Shown: positions 1-9,083 of the stretch, piece after piece
Position numbering within the stretch: position 1 is the first letter of the stretch
Layout of the letters: each line of letters begins with the position of its first letter
Notes under the pieces: generated by a model
Database searches by the model: none
The model's input: the letters and a program-made list of their open reading frames with translations, nothing else
What the model was told of the DNA's origin: nothing
NCBI GenBank assembly: GCA_028874335.1
Contig: JAPPJY010000078.1
Span: forward strand, 62,001 to 126,000
Direction: 5' to 3'
From: Gemmatimonadota bacterium
GTDB taxonomy: Bacteria; Latescibacterota; UBA2968; GCA-2709665
DNA: 64,000 nucleotides
Made by a program: the position numbers and the translations under genes

Positions 1-2
1 TC

Positions 3-974
3 AGCAACGGAAACTACAACTATGCGCCCGAACCGCTGGATGCCGGGATTCCCGCCCGCCGGCTGGCCATGTTCACCCGCTACAGCCCCCGCAATATCTA
101 CCTCATGGCCGCCGCGGCACAGCCGAACTACTTCGTTAGGCCGAAAAACACGCTGCCGATGGAGTTCTATTTCAACTCGGCTGATTTCAGGAGTGAAACG
201 GATTTCCGGACGGCGCTGGAAGTCTACGTGGGGATACCGCGGCACCAGGGGCACTATATGGTCGACGACGACCGGACGGAAATTATGGTCGACCGGACCG
301 TGGCGCTGCGGAATCCGGCAACCGGAGCGGTCTACCGGAGCGAGGACAAGGTACAATTCGCGGCCAAGGGGGACGTGACCGCGGAACGGAGCGCGTTCGT
401 GCCGGACCTCGCGCGTATGGACGTGCCCCCGGGGCGCTACAGGATGGAAGTGAAGATAAAGGATAACCTGTCCGTTCAGCACGGGCGGTATCGTCAGGAC
501 ATTGAAATCGAGTCCTATGAACGGCACAGCCTCCAGGTGAGCGACCTGGAACTGGCCTGGCGGATATCCGACCGCAAGGACGAGGATAAATTCAACAAAG
601 GCACGCTGTGGGTCATTCCGATGCCGACGCGGACCTACCGGGTGGGCCAGAATGTATTCGTGTACTACGAAATCTATAACCTGACGAAGGACGATTTCGG
701 GCAGACGAACTACCAGGTATCCTACACCGTCACGAAGAAGGGCGGCTTCAGCCCCCTTGGTATCATCACCAGCCTCATCAGGTGGAAGAAGGGCAAACGT
801 GAGGAACTGGAAGTGACGTACGAGATGGTGGGCGAGGATAACATGGAAGTCGAATACGTGGAACTCGAGCTGGAAAACCGCCCCGCAGGCAAGTACTTCC
901 TGAACGTAACCATCATCGATATAAATAGCGGTGATATGGCCCAGAAGCAGGCCAGTTTCATTCTCGCCCAGTAG
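3..974 (+). CDS. GWxTD-family protein, C-terminal part (5' end outside window)
   Basis: The frame is open from the window edge, so only the last ~323 residues are seen. They align by eye over their whole length with the C-terminal ~320 residues of the next large gene (1274-5011). Shared landmarks include NYxYAP near the start, SDLELAWR, PMPxRTY, VFVYYEIYNL and FGQTNY, and both end in a beta-rich segment. The missing upstream part should hold the GWxTD domain seen in the paralogue. The segment looks like beta-sandwich repeats of an exported protein; no enzyme motif is visible. The ATG at 69 is internal, not the true start. Function unknown. Confidence 0.7.
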   Translation, partial: SNGNYNYAPEPLDAGIPARRLAMFTRYSPRNIYLMAAAAQPNYFVRPKNTLPMEFYFNSADFRSETDFRTALEVYVGIPRHQGHYMVDDDRTEIMVDRTVALRNPATGAVYRSEDKVQFAAKGDVTAERSAFVPDLARMDVPPGRYRMEVKIKDNLSVQHGRYRQDIEIESYERHSLQVSDLELAWRISDRKDEDKFNKGTLWVIPMPTRTYRVGQNVFVYYEIYNLTKDDFGQTNYQVSYTVTKKGGFSPLGIITSLIRWKKGKREELEVTYEMVGEDNMEVEYVELELENRPAGKYFLNVTIIDINSGDMAQKQASFILAQ

Positions 975-1118
975 AATCCCCCCACCCCATCCTGAGCCCG
1001 GTTGCCCGACAACAGACGTAAGATCCCGCAGCAAGAGATGGGCCTGACCCGGTTTCCGTATATGGGGGAATACCCGCAAACACCTGACCGACCGAAACCC
1101 TTTGCCGGACGAGGAGAC

Positions 1119-1241
1119 GTGGAGCAGAAAATCTACGCCTTTGGCATGGACGGCTTTATCGTCCCGATGATGAAGCGTTTCGCCGCGGAAGGCGCGCTGC
1201 CCCACTTCGAGCGCATGTCCGACCCGGGCGTTCCTTCGTGA
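1119..1241 (+). pseudogene. Truncated type I phosphodiesterase/alkaline phosphatase-like N-terminus
   Basis: About 40 codons, from a GTG at 1119 just after a purine-rich GAGGAG, read KIYAFGMDGF, then a helix with RFAAEGALPHFERM, then DPGVPS and a stop. The order 'hydrophobic strand, G-x-D-G, basic helix, AEGxLPxFxRM, GV' is the usual opening of type I phosphodiesterase/nucleotide pyrophosphatase proteins, whose metal-binding Asp lies in the GxDG loop. A complete family member has more than 400 residues, so only the first strand, loop and helix remain. The stop overlaps the upstream region of the next gene. I read it as a relic left by deletion; family assignment is by motif only. Confidence 0.45.
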
Positions 1242-1273
1242 TTCGAGTCGAAAACGACATGGGAGATTTTGTG

Positions 1274-4200
1274 ATGCAGAGGGTGAAGAACCTGCTCATA
1301 GGCGTATTCTGCATTGTGACGGTGCAGTGTCCGGTCGCGTCCGCACACGCGGCATCCTATGCGGTGAGATCGGCGGATGGCCGGCATCTGGCCCTTGTCG
1401 TCAGACGCGGCGAAGGGGCGGTTTCGCTGACCGAGATATGGCTCGCCTCTCCGAAATACGAAAACCCCAGGAAACTGACGGCCTTTCCGGGCGAACCCGG
1501 TACCCTCCATTTTGCGCCTGGCGGACGCGAGCTGATCTACCTGGAGCGAAGCCTGCGTCGGGAAGCCTGGGGCTCGTATTTCTACGGGGGGCAGTCGCTT
1601 CCGATTACCACGAACAGAATCTGGAAGTTGGACCTTGACGGCGGCGGAGTGGAGCCGTGGCTGCTTCCCGGTGACTTCCAACCTCTCGATTTCGCGGTCT
1701 CTCCCGATGGCCGGTCATTGGCGATTATCGGGTACAGGGTAAGCGCCTTCGCCAGGGCGGACCGCGGTCTCTGGATCGCCAATGACACGGGTGGAATCAG
1801 GCTTCTGTTTGCGGACGGCGTAGAGGGACCGGTAGAATGGTCGATTGATGGAAAGACCGTTCTGTGCCGAATTGAAGACGGAGCGAAATCGATCCGCGTC
1901 CACGCGGACTCGGGAGAGTCTGAACAGAGGGATATCAAAAAAGATATACCCACGGTCGGGAAACGAGGACGCGAGTCATTCCTGCATTCCCGAACCTCCT
2001 CAGCGATGCGCGGGGCCGACGGTACGGATGCGGCTCTCGGCCTGATCGGCACCGGTCTGAATCTTTACATACGCGGCAGAAATGCGCTTCATCGAGGGAA
2101 CGAAGAGAAAGCGGACAAACTGTTCGAGCAGGCCAGGCGCGCATTCAGGGAACTCCACGATGGGGCCTCGACGTTCGGACTGTCGAGGAAGAGTTGCGCG
2201 CGGTATATCGAGGACTGCGAATATTGGACCGAAACTGACGCCGGGACGACAGACAGACACAACTGTCAGGAACGTCTGACGGGGATGCTGCGGTTGATCG
2301 ATGGATTCGAACGCGCCGGGGACGGCAGCGAACCCGCGGACCTCCAGGAGCTGCACCAGTGGACGACGCGGAGAATTGTTGCAGACGCGCAGGACGGCGG
2401 CGAGCGGGAAGACAGGAAAGCGATTCTCGGCGTGCTGTTCTCCTGCCCGGCCAACCGGGACTACGGATTCCTCAGTGACTACCTCTATAGGCACGAAGGA
2501 TTGCCCGGAGCGCCGTCCCTGGCGTGTTTCTGGCACCGCGGCGAGCGGATCGACGGCGTCGCCGGTCGACGCGGAGGTCGCACGAGTATATCCGGCCTGC
2601 ACGCGGCACGGGTGGACAGCCTGGCCGCCAGCGGACGCCGCGCGATGGACGCGGAAGATCTGGATCGGGCGCGCCTGATCTTCCGGAACGTTGCGCGTCA
2701 ACGCCCGAGGGGCCCCGACGCATACGTCAAGCTGGGGCACATCCTGTTGAAATTGAGACGATTCGAGGAATCGAAGGACGCCTTTCATCGGGCGCTGGCC
2801 CTGGGAAGCAAGGCGCTGGGCCACCATGGCCTTGGGATGCTCTACACGACGTGGCCGATGCAGCGCCACTTCGCGATTCACCATTTCACCGAGGCGCTGG
2901 TCAGGGACCAGGACTTTGTGGACGCGCGGTATCAGATGGCCAGAGTGCGTTATGCGATGAAACAGCGCGACGCCGAACTGGAGGCCAGGAGAGTCCTGAA
3001 GATGGATCCGGGCCACGCCGGCGCCTGCCGGCTGATTGCGGACTACTATCTGAACCTGTCCTGGGAATTCGAGAAGGCCGTCGTCTGGTATACCAGGTAC
3101 CTCGCGCTTCGCCCGGAAGACGCGGACGCGCAGCGACGGCTGGGCGTTGCGTATCTGAAGGTGAAGGATTATTCGAAGATTATGGGCCACCTGCTGGACT
3201 TCGTTAAAAGGAACCCGGAAGCCGTCGAGCTGATGCCCATTGTCGCGATTTCCGCCATCGAGCAGGAGAAGCCGGATATGGCGATGGCGTTCTTCGGAGA
3301 CTACATCTCCAAACTTGATCCGGAAATGCAGGGATGGTACGAAGATATCTCGCTTGTTGCGTCCGGCGAGGAACTCAGGGCGTATAACGAGGCCATAGGC
3401 GCCGGGCGTGAAACGTATCGGAAGCGGTTCTGGAACGGAAGGGACCCGGACCTCTCCACCCCGGTGAACGAACGCCTGCTGGAACACTACCGGAGGGTCT
3501 GGCACGCGCTGACGGAGTTTTCGGAAGGCAACCAACCGTGGGACGCGAGAGGAGTCGTCTATATCCGATTCGGTAAACCGGATCACCGGTCCCGGTCGGA
3601 CGACCCCAACTTCAGACAGAGCCTGAAAGTGCAGCGGGTCAAGGAGCGTCTCGCCTACAACATCTATAAGGGCGACGTCCGCGCGCACACGTTTGTCGGA
3701 CCCGTCTATCCCGTCCGCAGCCTCAAGCAGCTCGACGGCGCATGGTACGAATTGAGAGAGTTTAAAATAGGGAATTCGGAACCATCGGCGTGTGAGATTG
3801 CCGGCGCGGCGGACCATGGTACGGAGGCGGGCGATACGGAACTGAATCAGGACAGAGAAATGGACGATTTCTTCGTGAATGACGATTCCGTGAAGTTAGG
3901 CATTTTGCCACTGGACGAAAGCCTCGGATTCGGCGACTATCACCCGGTGACTTCGGGCGAAGACCGGAGTACCGTACCCTGGGAAACATGGATCTACACC
4001 GATGCGGGCGGAGGCATTGAAATCACCTTTACCGACGAAATTGGTTCCGGAAACTACGACTATGCGCCAGTACCGCCGAACCAGGGGGATATATCGATCG
4101 GCCAGACCGCGTCCTTAAGCAGGCACGCGCCCCATTCCGTGTACCGGCGGGCAGCACGGGTAACGCCAGATTTCTACACGCCAATACATGAAACGCCGCC

Positions 4201-5011
4201 GCTCGACTTCCACTATTCCCTTGCCGACTTCAGGGGCGAGGAGGGCCGCAGTCTCCTCGAAATCTACTACGGCGTCCCCATTCTTCCGGCGCATTACGTG
4301 CCGGAAGAGGACGTCACGCGGCAGGTTTTGACGCACCACGCGGCGCTCATTTCGTCGTCGCAGGACACGGTCTACCGGCGGACGGATGAAATGACTTTCG
4401 AAGCCGCCGGAAACCGGGCCGGCGAGGGCTTGCTGACGCCTGATGTTCTGAAGCTGAACCTGCCTTCCGGGTCCTACCGCCTCGAGGTGAAGGCGCAGGA
4501 CCGGTTGAGGGGACGAACGGGCATCTATCGGCAGCAGGTCGACGTGGATCCCTATGGCGAGGAACGATTGCAGATCAGCGACCTGGAACTGGCGTGGCGG
4601 GTTGTCGCGGCAAATGGGACCGGCGAATTTGTCAAGGGAGAGCTGACCGTCGTCCCAATGCCGTCGCGGACGTACACGAAGGGCCAGAGCGTTTTCGTCT
4701 ACTACGAAATCTACAATCTGGACAAGGACGCGTTCGGACAGACGAACTACAAAGTGTCCTATGCCATCACGTCGAGAGACATCCCGGGCCGGAAGGGAAA
4801 CATCGCCCACCTGTTCCGGTGGGGAACCGGAAAACGCGAGGAACTGGCCGTCACGTACGAACAGATGGGCGCGTCGGCACAGGAAGAGGAATACGTCGAA
4901 CTCGCGCTCGACGAACAGACTCCGGGACGATATTCATTGAAGGTATCGATCGACGACGCGAACAGCGGTGAGAAGGTTGAAAAGGACGTGGCTTTTGTGA
5001 TTGCGCCGTAG
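1274..5011 (+). CDS. Exported PD40/TPR/GWxTD-domain protein
   Basis: About 1245 residues. The chosen ATG is preceded by GGGAG at the proper distance and starts a signal peptide (basic MQRVK, hydrophobic core, likely cleavage after AHA near residue 26). Residues ~30-220 hold WD40/PD40-type propeller motifs such as SPDGRSLAI. Residues ~260-730 hold TPR-like helix pairs, e.g. the run around AYVKLGHILLKLRRFEESK. Next comes a GWxTD-type block (FWNGRDPD, NERLLEHYRRV, PWDARGVVYIRFGKPD), where the name motif is degenerate (PWDARG). The last ~320 residues match the preceding partial gene. GWxTD proteins occur in several uncultured phyla and Acidobacteria and have no established activity. Probably a periplasmic or surface scaffold. 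Confidence 0.75.
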   Translation: MQRVKNLLIGVFCIVTVQCPVASAHAASYAVRSADGRHLALVVRRGEGAVSLTEIWLASPKYENPRKLTAFPGEPGTLHFAPGGRELIYLERSLRREAWGSYFYGGQSLPITTNRIWKLDLDGGGVEPWLLPGDFQPLDFAVSPDGRSLAIIGYRVSAFARADRGLWIANDTGGIRLLFADGVEGPVEWSIDGKTVLCRIEDGAKSIRVHADSGESEQRDIKKDIPTVGKRGRESFLHSRTSSAMRGADGTDAALGLIGTGLNLYIRGRNALHRGNEEKADKLFEQARRAFRELHDGASTFGLSRKSCARYIEDCEYWTETDAGTTDRHNCQERLTGMLRLIDGFERAGDGSEPADLQELHQWTTRRIVADAQDGGEREDRKAILGVLFSCPANRDYGFLSDYLYRHEGLPGAPSLACFWHRGERIDGVAGRRGGRTSISGLHAARVDSLAASGRRAMDAEDLDRARLIFRNVARQRPRGPDAYVKLGHILLKLRRFEESKDAFHRALALGSKALGHHGLGMLYTTWPMQRHFAIHHFTEALVRDQDFVDARYQMARVRYAMKQRDAELEARRVLKMDPGHAGACRLIADYYLNLSWEFEKAVVWYTRYLALRPEDADAQRRLGVAYLKVKDYSKIMGHLLDFVKRNPEAVELMPIVAISAIEQEKPDMAMAFFGDYISKLDPEMQGWYEDISLVASGEELRAYNEAIGAGRETYRKRFWNGRDPDLSTPVNERLLEHYRRVWHALTEFSEGNQPWDARGVVYIRFGKPDHRSRSDDPNFRQSLKVQRVKERLAYNIYKGDVRAHTFVGPVYPVRSLKQLDGAWYELREFKIGNSEPSACEIAGAADHGTEAGDTELNQDREMDDFFVNDDSVKLGILPLDESLGFGDYHPVTSGEDRSTVPWETWIYTDAGGGIEITFTDEIGSGNYDYAPVPPNQGDISIGQTASLSRHAPHSVYRRAARVTPDFYTPIHETPPLDFHYSLADFRGEEGRSLLEIYYGVPILPAHYVPEEDVTRQVLTHHAALISSSQDTVYRRTDEMTFEAAGNRAGEGLLTPDVLKLNLPSGSYRLEVKAQDRLRGRTGIYRQQVDVDPYGEERLQISDLELAWRVVAANGTGEFVKGELTVVPMPSRTYTKGQSVFVYYEIYNLDKDAFGQTNYKVSYAITSRDIPGRKGNIAHLFRWGTGKREELAVTYEQMGASAQEEEYVELALDEQTPGRYSLKVSIDDANSGEKVEKDVAFVIAP

Positions 5012-5029
5012 GTCTGTCGGCTGGGACCT

Positions 5030-5210
5030 ACCCCCTATCCCCCTTCCTAAGAGGAAGGGGGAATGTTGATGGGTGGCTGTACAGGTTTTGTGATGTGCCG
5101 GATGGCGATTTCCTTTTGACCAGAGTGTCTGTCAATGACCGGCACGCGAAGCCTGTTTTTGCTCCCTCTCTCCTGGTAGGAGAAAGGGCCGGGGAGAGAG
5201 GTCTGCGGGG
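5030..5210 (-). repeat. Composite repeat D, copy 1
   Basis: The reverse complement matches 26362-26543 through four shared blocks. These are a CTCTCC..TACCAGGAGAG hairpin, a GCGTGCCGGTCAT core, a CCACCCAT box and a CCCCCTTCCT..AGGAAGGGGG hairpin followed by TAGGGGG. Both copies are intergenic and next to heptad repeats. No ORF is conserved, so it is probably a non-autonomous mobile or structured element. Confidence 0.65.
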
Positions 5211-5248
5211 TTGGGTGGAGGGCTGCCTTTGATCTTGCCTTTCGCTTT

Positions 5249-5280
5249 TAGCTGACTGCTGATGGCTGATGCCTGACAGC
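5249..5280. repeat. AGCT(A)TCAG heptad-type repeat, locus 1
   Basis: Imperfect tandem units of the type GCTGACTGCTGATGGCTGA. They lie about 50 bases upstream of the first kelch gene and are the reverse complement of the units at 26252, 29840, 43821, 57585 and 59617. Confidence 0.6.
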
Positions 5281-5329
5281 TTTTTCTGAGAGGGCCGGGA
5301 GAGGTTTCGACGATAAGGAAGGTTATCAA

Positions 5330-6412
5330 ATGTCTTGCAGGATGATTTCCGCACTGGCAATTGTCTCGATCCTGATGGGCTGCGGCTCACCCGTGCCGAC
5401 GTCTCCGAAGGCGACGAGCGATCTTATCGGTTTTGAAGTCGCCGGTAAAATGACGGAAAGGCGGTTCTGGCACGCGTCGGTGTTGTTGCAGGACGGAACC
5501 GTCCTGATTACGGGCGGCGCGGCAACTCAAAATCCGGGTCAGGTGTCGACGTCCCTTTTTCGTACCAGTTCGGAGGTATTCGATCCGGAAACGGGGACAA
5601 CGAGCAGACGGGGCAATCTGTCGCTTCCGCGAACACTCGACATGGGAATCCTGATGCCGGACGGCCGGGTCCTTCTGGCGGGCGCGGATCAGGCGCCTTT
5701 GGAATTTTTCGATCCGCAAACCGGGCGGTTCACGCCAGAACCCTATCTGCCGGCATTCGCAAGGATCTGGTCGATCACGTTACTGCCCGATGGGAAGGTC
5801 CTGACGTATTACTCGTTGGGCGTTGCGATCTTTGACCCCGATACGCGAGAATTCACGTCGCTCCCCGGAACGGTTGCTATTCGCGCGGGACATACGGCAA
5901 CCCTGCTGCGGGATGGGCGGGTTCTCATCGTTGGCGGCGGCAATGCCTCGGGCATTGTGAAGGAATCCGAAATCTACGATCCGTTGACGAATACGCTTAC
6001 ACGCACAGGCGACCTGCGATACGAACGGCAGGATCACAGAGCGATTCTCCTCCAGGACGGCAGCGTGCTGGTCATTGGCGGGTCCGCCGGGGACGAGGGG
6101 TCTGAAGAGCCGGTAACCGCGGCTGAGCGATACGACCCCGCGACGGGGACGTTTTTATCGGAAGGAGACCCCGGATTCGATGCGATTCACGCGGCCACGT
6201 TACTGCCATCCGGCGAGGTGTTTATCATTGGAGATAGCGGCGAGGTCATTCTCTACGATCCCGCGACCGGCGCGTTCGGTCCCACCGGGGACAGCATCGG
6301 CGAGAATCGCGTGTTCTATACGACGACGCTCCTTCGCGACGGCCGTGTGCTGATCGTTGGGGGCTTGAAGGACCTCGCGGCGACGGACCAGATCCTGATA
6401 TACAGGCCATAG
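5330..6412 (+). CDS. Kelch-repeat lipoprotein 1 (founder-like member)
   Basis: 360 residues. The start is set by AAGGAAGG seven bases upstream. A short lipoprotein signal ends in SILMGCGSP (lipobox Cys near residue 18). Seven repeats follow with the pattern (hydrophobic)LLxDGxVLIxGG about every 45-50 residues, e.g. LLQDGTVLITGG, LLRDGRVLIVGG and LLQDGSVLVIGG. Most are followed by FDPxTG-type strands, so a seven-bladed kelch/galactose-oxidase-like propeller is expected. The oxidase active-site Tyr-Cys pair cannot be recognised, so a binding role on the cell surface is more likely than catalysis. It is the most divergent of seven paralogues in the window and the only one without the WACGxDSVT lipobox context. 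Confidence 0.85.
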   Translation: MSCRMISALAIVSILMGCGSPVPTSPKATSDLIGFEVAGKMTERRFWHASVLLQDGTVLITGGAATQNPGQVSTSLFRTSSEVFDPETGTTSRRGNLSLPRTLDMGILMPDGRVLLAGADQAPLEFFDPQTGRFTPEPYLPAFARIWSITLLPDGKVLTYYSLGVAIFDPDTREFTSLPGTVAIRAGHTATLLRDGRVLIVGGGNASGIVKESEIYDPLTNTLTRTGDLRYERQDHRAILLQDGSVLVIGGSAGDEGSEEPVTAAERYDPATGTFLSEGDPGFDAIHAATLLPSGEVFIIGDSGEVILYDPATGAFGPTGDSIGENRVFYTTTLLRDGRVLIVGGLKDLAATDQILIYRP

Positions 6413-6414
6413 CG

Positions 6415-6530
6415 TTTTGGCAGGGCGCCCACAAGGGACGCCCCTACCAATGTAACGTCGAATGCGGAACCCAGAGATTTCAATTGGTGTTTGATTGGTT
6501 TTGTAGGGGCGTCCCTTGTGGGCGCCCGCC
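6415..6530. repeat. Element E: 25-bp perfect inverted repeats with 55-bp loop
   Basis: 6423-6447 and 6503-6527 are exact reverse complements (GGGCGCCCACAAGGGACGCC... and its mate). They start a few bases after the stop of kelch gene 1. A third single arm is at 10083-10107. The pair could form a very stable hairpin acting as a terminator, or be the ends of a small non-autonomous element. Confidence 0.7.
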
Positions 6531-6561
6531 TTTCCCCGGTCCGCCACGGAGGCATCGTCCC

Positions 6562-8133
6562 ATGGCAGACTCCTCCGGACATACCGCGGTTTCCCTCCCT
6601 CTTCGTCTCTTTCTAAGCGCATTCCTTCCCGTTGGTTTCGGTTGGACAGACGTCCCCGCCGCTTCGGAAACGAAACCCCCATCCGTCCCTTTCGAGGGCG
6701 CCGTGAGTACCGACTGGTACGAGACTTTTGCAACGTGGGATCGAACTTACGGGGACAACTATCTGGACGGCCGCGACGGAGGGTCGTTCGCGTGGGGTCC
6801 GTCGGCCTACGTGCAGCGGATGTACCTGAACCTCTACCGGACGTTCAAGGAACAGGTATGGCTGGACAAACTCGTAGAGCAGGTCGATCGCATTCTGATC
6901 GCCCGGTCGGACGTGCCGCCGTATGAAGTCTACGATCCGCGATACGTTGACGGATATGGGGGCTGGGGGCAGAACCGGTACCGCCAGTACAGGCCGGAAT
7001 ATACCGAGTGGTTTTCCGACGACGGATTGATTATCAGCCCGATCCTGGCATTCGTGGAACTGGTCTGGGAGGACCCGTCCCTGCACGCGGCCTACGGAAC
7101 AAAAGCGGATGAGTACCTGCGCGCTGTGGAAGAGGACGTCATCGCCAAGTGGCACGCCAACTGGGCGCCGGACACGGGTTGGACGGCGGGCGACAGCAGC
7201 CGCTATGGCGAGGACGCGGGATACCACGTTTACGAATGGTCCGGGTGGAAGCGCCAGCCGCTGAATATGTACTTGTCGTTTGCGGACGGACTGGTAACGC
7301 TCCGCCGCCTATCCAGGTTGCCGTATTACAAGACGTACAAGGAAGGGTTTGCCCGGTTTTACGCGGATCAGAGCGAGCAGATGTTGCGACACTTCCACGA
7401 TCGACTGCTGTACGATCCGGAAGCTGAGGCTTATACCTGGAAATACGGTCCCGAAAGCCACTGGCCCGACCTGATGGAGGACGTCGGACACGCCTTTATC
7501 GATATCCAGGCGGCGCTGCAGGGGGTTCGAAGCGGTCTGAGTTTCACGCGGAAGGACCTTGAGAGGATGGCCAATACTTTCGTCCGCCGCGTCTGGAACG
7601 GGAGCCTTGAGGAGCCGTCGTTCGAATACTACATCGGAGGCCCGGCAAGCAAGCTGGACGCGGAACGGGGCTGGAGGGGGTGGGGGTTTCTCTACCTTGC
7701 CGGGTACGACTACCGGATCTGGGAATCGATGGCGGCGTACTTCGAAAAAGAGATTTCCATTCAGGCATGGCCGGCTCACGTGGCGGCCACGGCCGCAATG
7801 CTGGGCATTGCCGCGCAGGCCTACGACAGGTGGCCTCCGGGAGCGCCGCTGCATGTCGAAGCGCGACGCATCGGAAAGGACGTGCGGGTTACCTGGCGCC
7901 GTCCGGAAACCGACGCCGACAGCACGGCGCTTACGGGGCTCAAAGGATACATCGTGTACCGGGCAACTGCGGCGGAAGGGCCGTTCGCCCCACTGAACGA
8001 CGTCCCTCTGGACACCACGCGCTACGTGGATCGGGGTGCCGCATCCGGGTCCTTTCACTATCGGATCACGGCCGTGGACTACCGGCGGCCTCCGAACGAA
8101 GGTCCCCCCTCCGCTGTGGTATTGACGCCGTAA
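6562..8133 (+). CDS. Secreted alpha/alpha-barrel protein with C-terminal fibronectin III domain
   Basis: About 523 residues from the ATG preceded by GGAGG (6548-6552). The earlier in-frame start lies in the inverted repeat and was rejected. The N-terminus looks like a signal peptide (hydrophobic LPLRLFLSAFLPVGFGW, then AAS). Residues ~40-430 are helix-rich with many aromatic residues (WYETFATWDRTYGDNYLDGR, YEWSGWKRQP, WPDLMEDVGH), resembling (alpha/alpha)-toroid glycoside hydrolases and polysaccharide lyases. The last ~95 residues are a fibronectin type III fold (VRVTWRRPETD ... KGYIVYRAT ... YRITAVDY). A secreted carbohydrate-acting role is inferred; no catalytic residue can be assigned. Confidence 0.6.
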   Translation: MADSSGHTAVSLPLRLFLSAFLPVGFGWTDVPAASETKPPSVPFEGAVSTDWYETFATWDRTYGDNYLDGRDGGSFAWGPSAYVQRMYLNLYRTFKEQVWLDKLVEQVDRILIARSDVPPYEVYDPRYVDGYGGWGQNRYRQYRPEYTEWFSDDGLIISPILAFVELVWEDPSLHAAYGTKADEYLRAVEEDVIAKWHANWAPDTGWTAGDSSRYGEDAGYHVYEWSGWKRQPLNMYLSFADGLVTLRRLSRLPYYKTYKEGFARFYADQSEQMLRHFHDRLLYDPEAEAYTWKYGPESHWPDLMEDVGHAFIDIQAALQGVRSGLSFTRKDLERMANTFVRRVWNGSLEEPSFEYYIGGPASKLDAERGWRGWGFLYLAGYDYRIWESMAAYFEKEISIQAWPAHVAATAAMLGIAAQAYDRWPPGAPLHVEARRIGKDVRVTWRRPETDADSTALTGLKGYIVYRATAAEGPFAPLNDVPLDTTRYVDRGAASGSFHYRITAVDYRRPPNEGPPSAVVLTP

Positions 8134-8227
8134 CGCGGAGATCGGATGATCTGCGATGGCATGCCTGCCACGTCTGGATCGCATTCAAGATCGACACCGT
8201 ATACGTCCATGGCTTTTTCGGAAAGTC

Positions 8228-8545
8228 CTACTTGTCCAGGGCAGCGATACCGGCCAGCGCGATGGGGGGGCGGTCCGGGAATTCCGCTACCAGGCGCAAC
8301 CTGCCCCCCATCGCTTCGACGTAGCCGCTGAGCGTGGAAAGCAGCAGATCGCTGCGCTTTTCGATACGGGATACGTTTTCCTGGTTGATCCCGAGTTCCT
8401 TCGCCACGCGTACCTGCGTCCACTTTCGAGCCTTTCGCAGGTCTCGCAGCGACATCTCTTCGGCGATCAGCGCCCTGGCTCGTTCTTCCACTCTCCTTCG
8501 TCGCGCCTCAGGCAGCTTGCCGATTCTCTCATTGAGTGTCGTCAT
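8228..8545 (-). CDS. higA: HigA-type XRE-family antitoxin
   Basis: 105 residues. The N-terminal half is a basic helix (RRRRVEERARALIAEEM); the helix-turn-helix follows at residues ~35-70 (LRKARKWTQVRVAKELGI, then NQENVSRIEKRSDLLLSTL). The tail AMGGRLRLVAEFPDRPP is typical of the HigA2-like antitoxins that follow a HigB toxin. It overlaps the toxin gene by four bases (ATGA), so the two are translationally coupled with the toxin first, the usual HigBA order. It should neutralise the toxin and repress the shared promoter near 9085-9112. The reading frame is intact even though the toxin is disrupted. Confidence 0.85.
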   Translation of the reverse strand: MTTLNERIGKLPEARRRRVEERARALIAEEMSLRDLRKARKWTQVRVAKELGINQENVSRIEKRSDLLLSTLSGYVEAMGGRLRLVAEFPDRPPIALAGIAALDK

Positions 8546-9075
8546 CTTGTTCTCCTGTTGTTTTGGAGCTGTTCCAATTCCACATTGAATCGTCTGTCCG
8601 CTTTCCTGATCAGCAGTTTGTAGAAGCGGCGTTCGTCTGTACCCGACTTGTCACCGGCAGCGAGCAATACAGCTTTTCGTTCAGTGTCAAAGGCAAATGC
8701 GACCCGCCAAACTCCGCCGCCAGCTGTAAGAAGCTGTTTTAAAATTACCGGTGAGTTCCCGAGCGCGAGCGAAAAAGCGGCGGTCAAGGCGGGAAAATCC
8801 GCCCATATTTGTCTATACGGGTGGATTTGACCAACGCCGACCGGCGCTTTTGCAGCCGTGCGAAGACCGCTGGAAATTTTAAGACAGTTTCTGAATCGAA
8901 GCTCCTTCATATTGGCGTGTTGCGAACCGTTCAACGTGTCCACTCTCGGACGCCCAAGAAAAGGCCCGAATGTCGCAATAAGCGTTGCTTGTGCAAGCAA
9001 CTCGTCCTGCACGTCGGTGGACAAGGCGTCGAATTCGGGGTCGAACGCCGGGTGGAATCTGACTTCCCAGTCCAT
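8542..9075 (-). CDS. higB: HigB/RelE-type toxin carrying an in-frame repeat insertion
   Basis: 177 residues, against ~120 for the Gp49-like HigB/RelE family. Residues 1-61 (MDWEVRFHPAFDPEF ... ANMKELRF) and the last ~60 (GGGVWRVAFAFDTERKAVLL ... DKSGTDERRFYKLLIRKADRRF) are family sequence. In between lie ~55 residues encoded by repeat element C (8728-8892). That insertion is a multiple of three and has no stop, so translation continues through it. It splits the beta-sheet right after ELRF, so mRNA interferase activity is probably lost or altered. Promoter and operator sit immediately upstream with almost no leader. Confidence 0.8.
   Translation of the reverse strand: MDWEVRFHPAFDPEFDALSTDVQDELLAQATLIATFGPFLGRPRVDTLNGSQHANMKELRFRNCLKISSGLRTAAKAPVGVGQIHPYRQIWADFPALTAAFSLALGNSPVILKQLLTAGGGVWRVAFAFDTERKAVLLAAGDKSGTDERRFYKLLIRKADRRFNVELEQLQNNRRTR
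8728..8892 (-). mobile_element. Repeat element C, copy 1 (MITE-like, inside higB)
   Basis: About 165 bp. Ends are AGAAGCTGTTTTAAAATT and, inverted, AGAAACTGTCTTAAAATT. The body matches 63644-63809 nearly base for base, including ACCGGTGAGTTCCCGAGCGC and GACCAACGCCGACCGGCGC. No transposase is encoded. No clear target duplication was found. Confidence 0.8.
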
Positions 9076-9083
9076 GCCTTAGA

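Noticed and set aside
2000..3817. 605-codon minus-strand open frame
   Set aside because: Antisense to the TPR region of the GWxTD gene; no motif or ribosome-binding site of its own.
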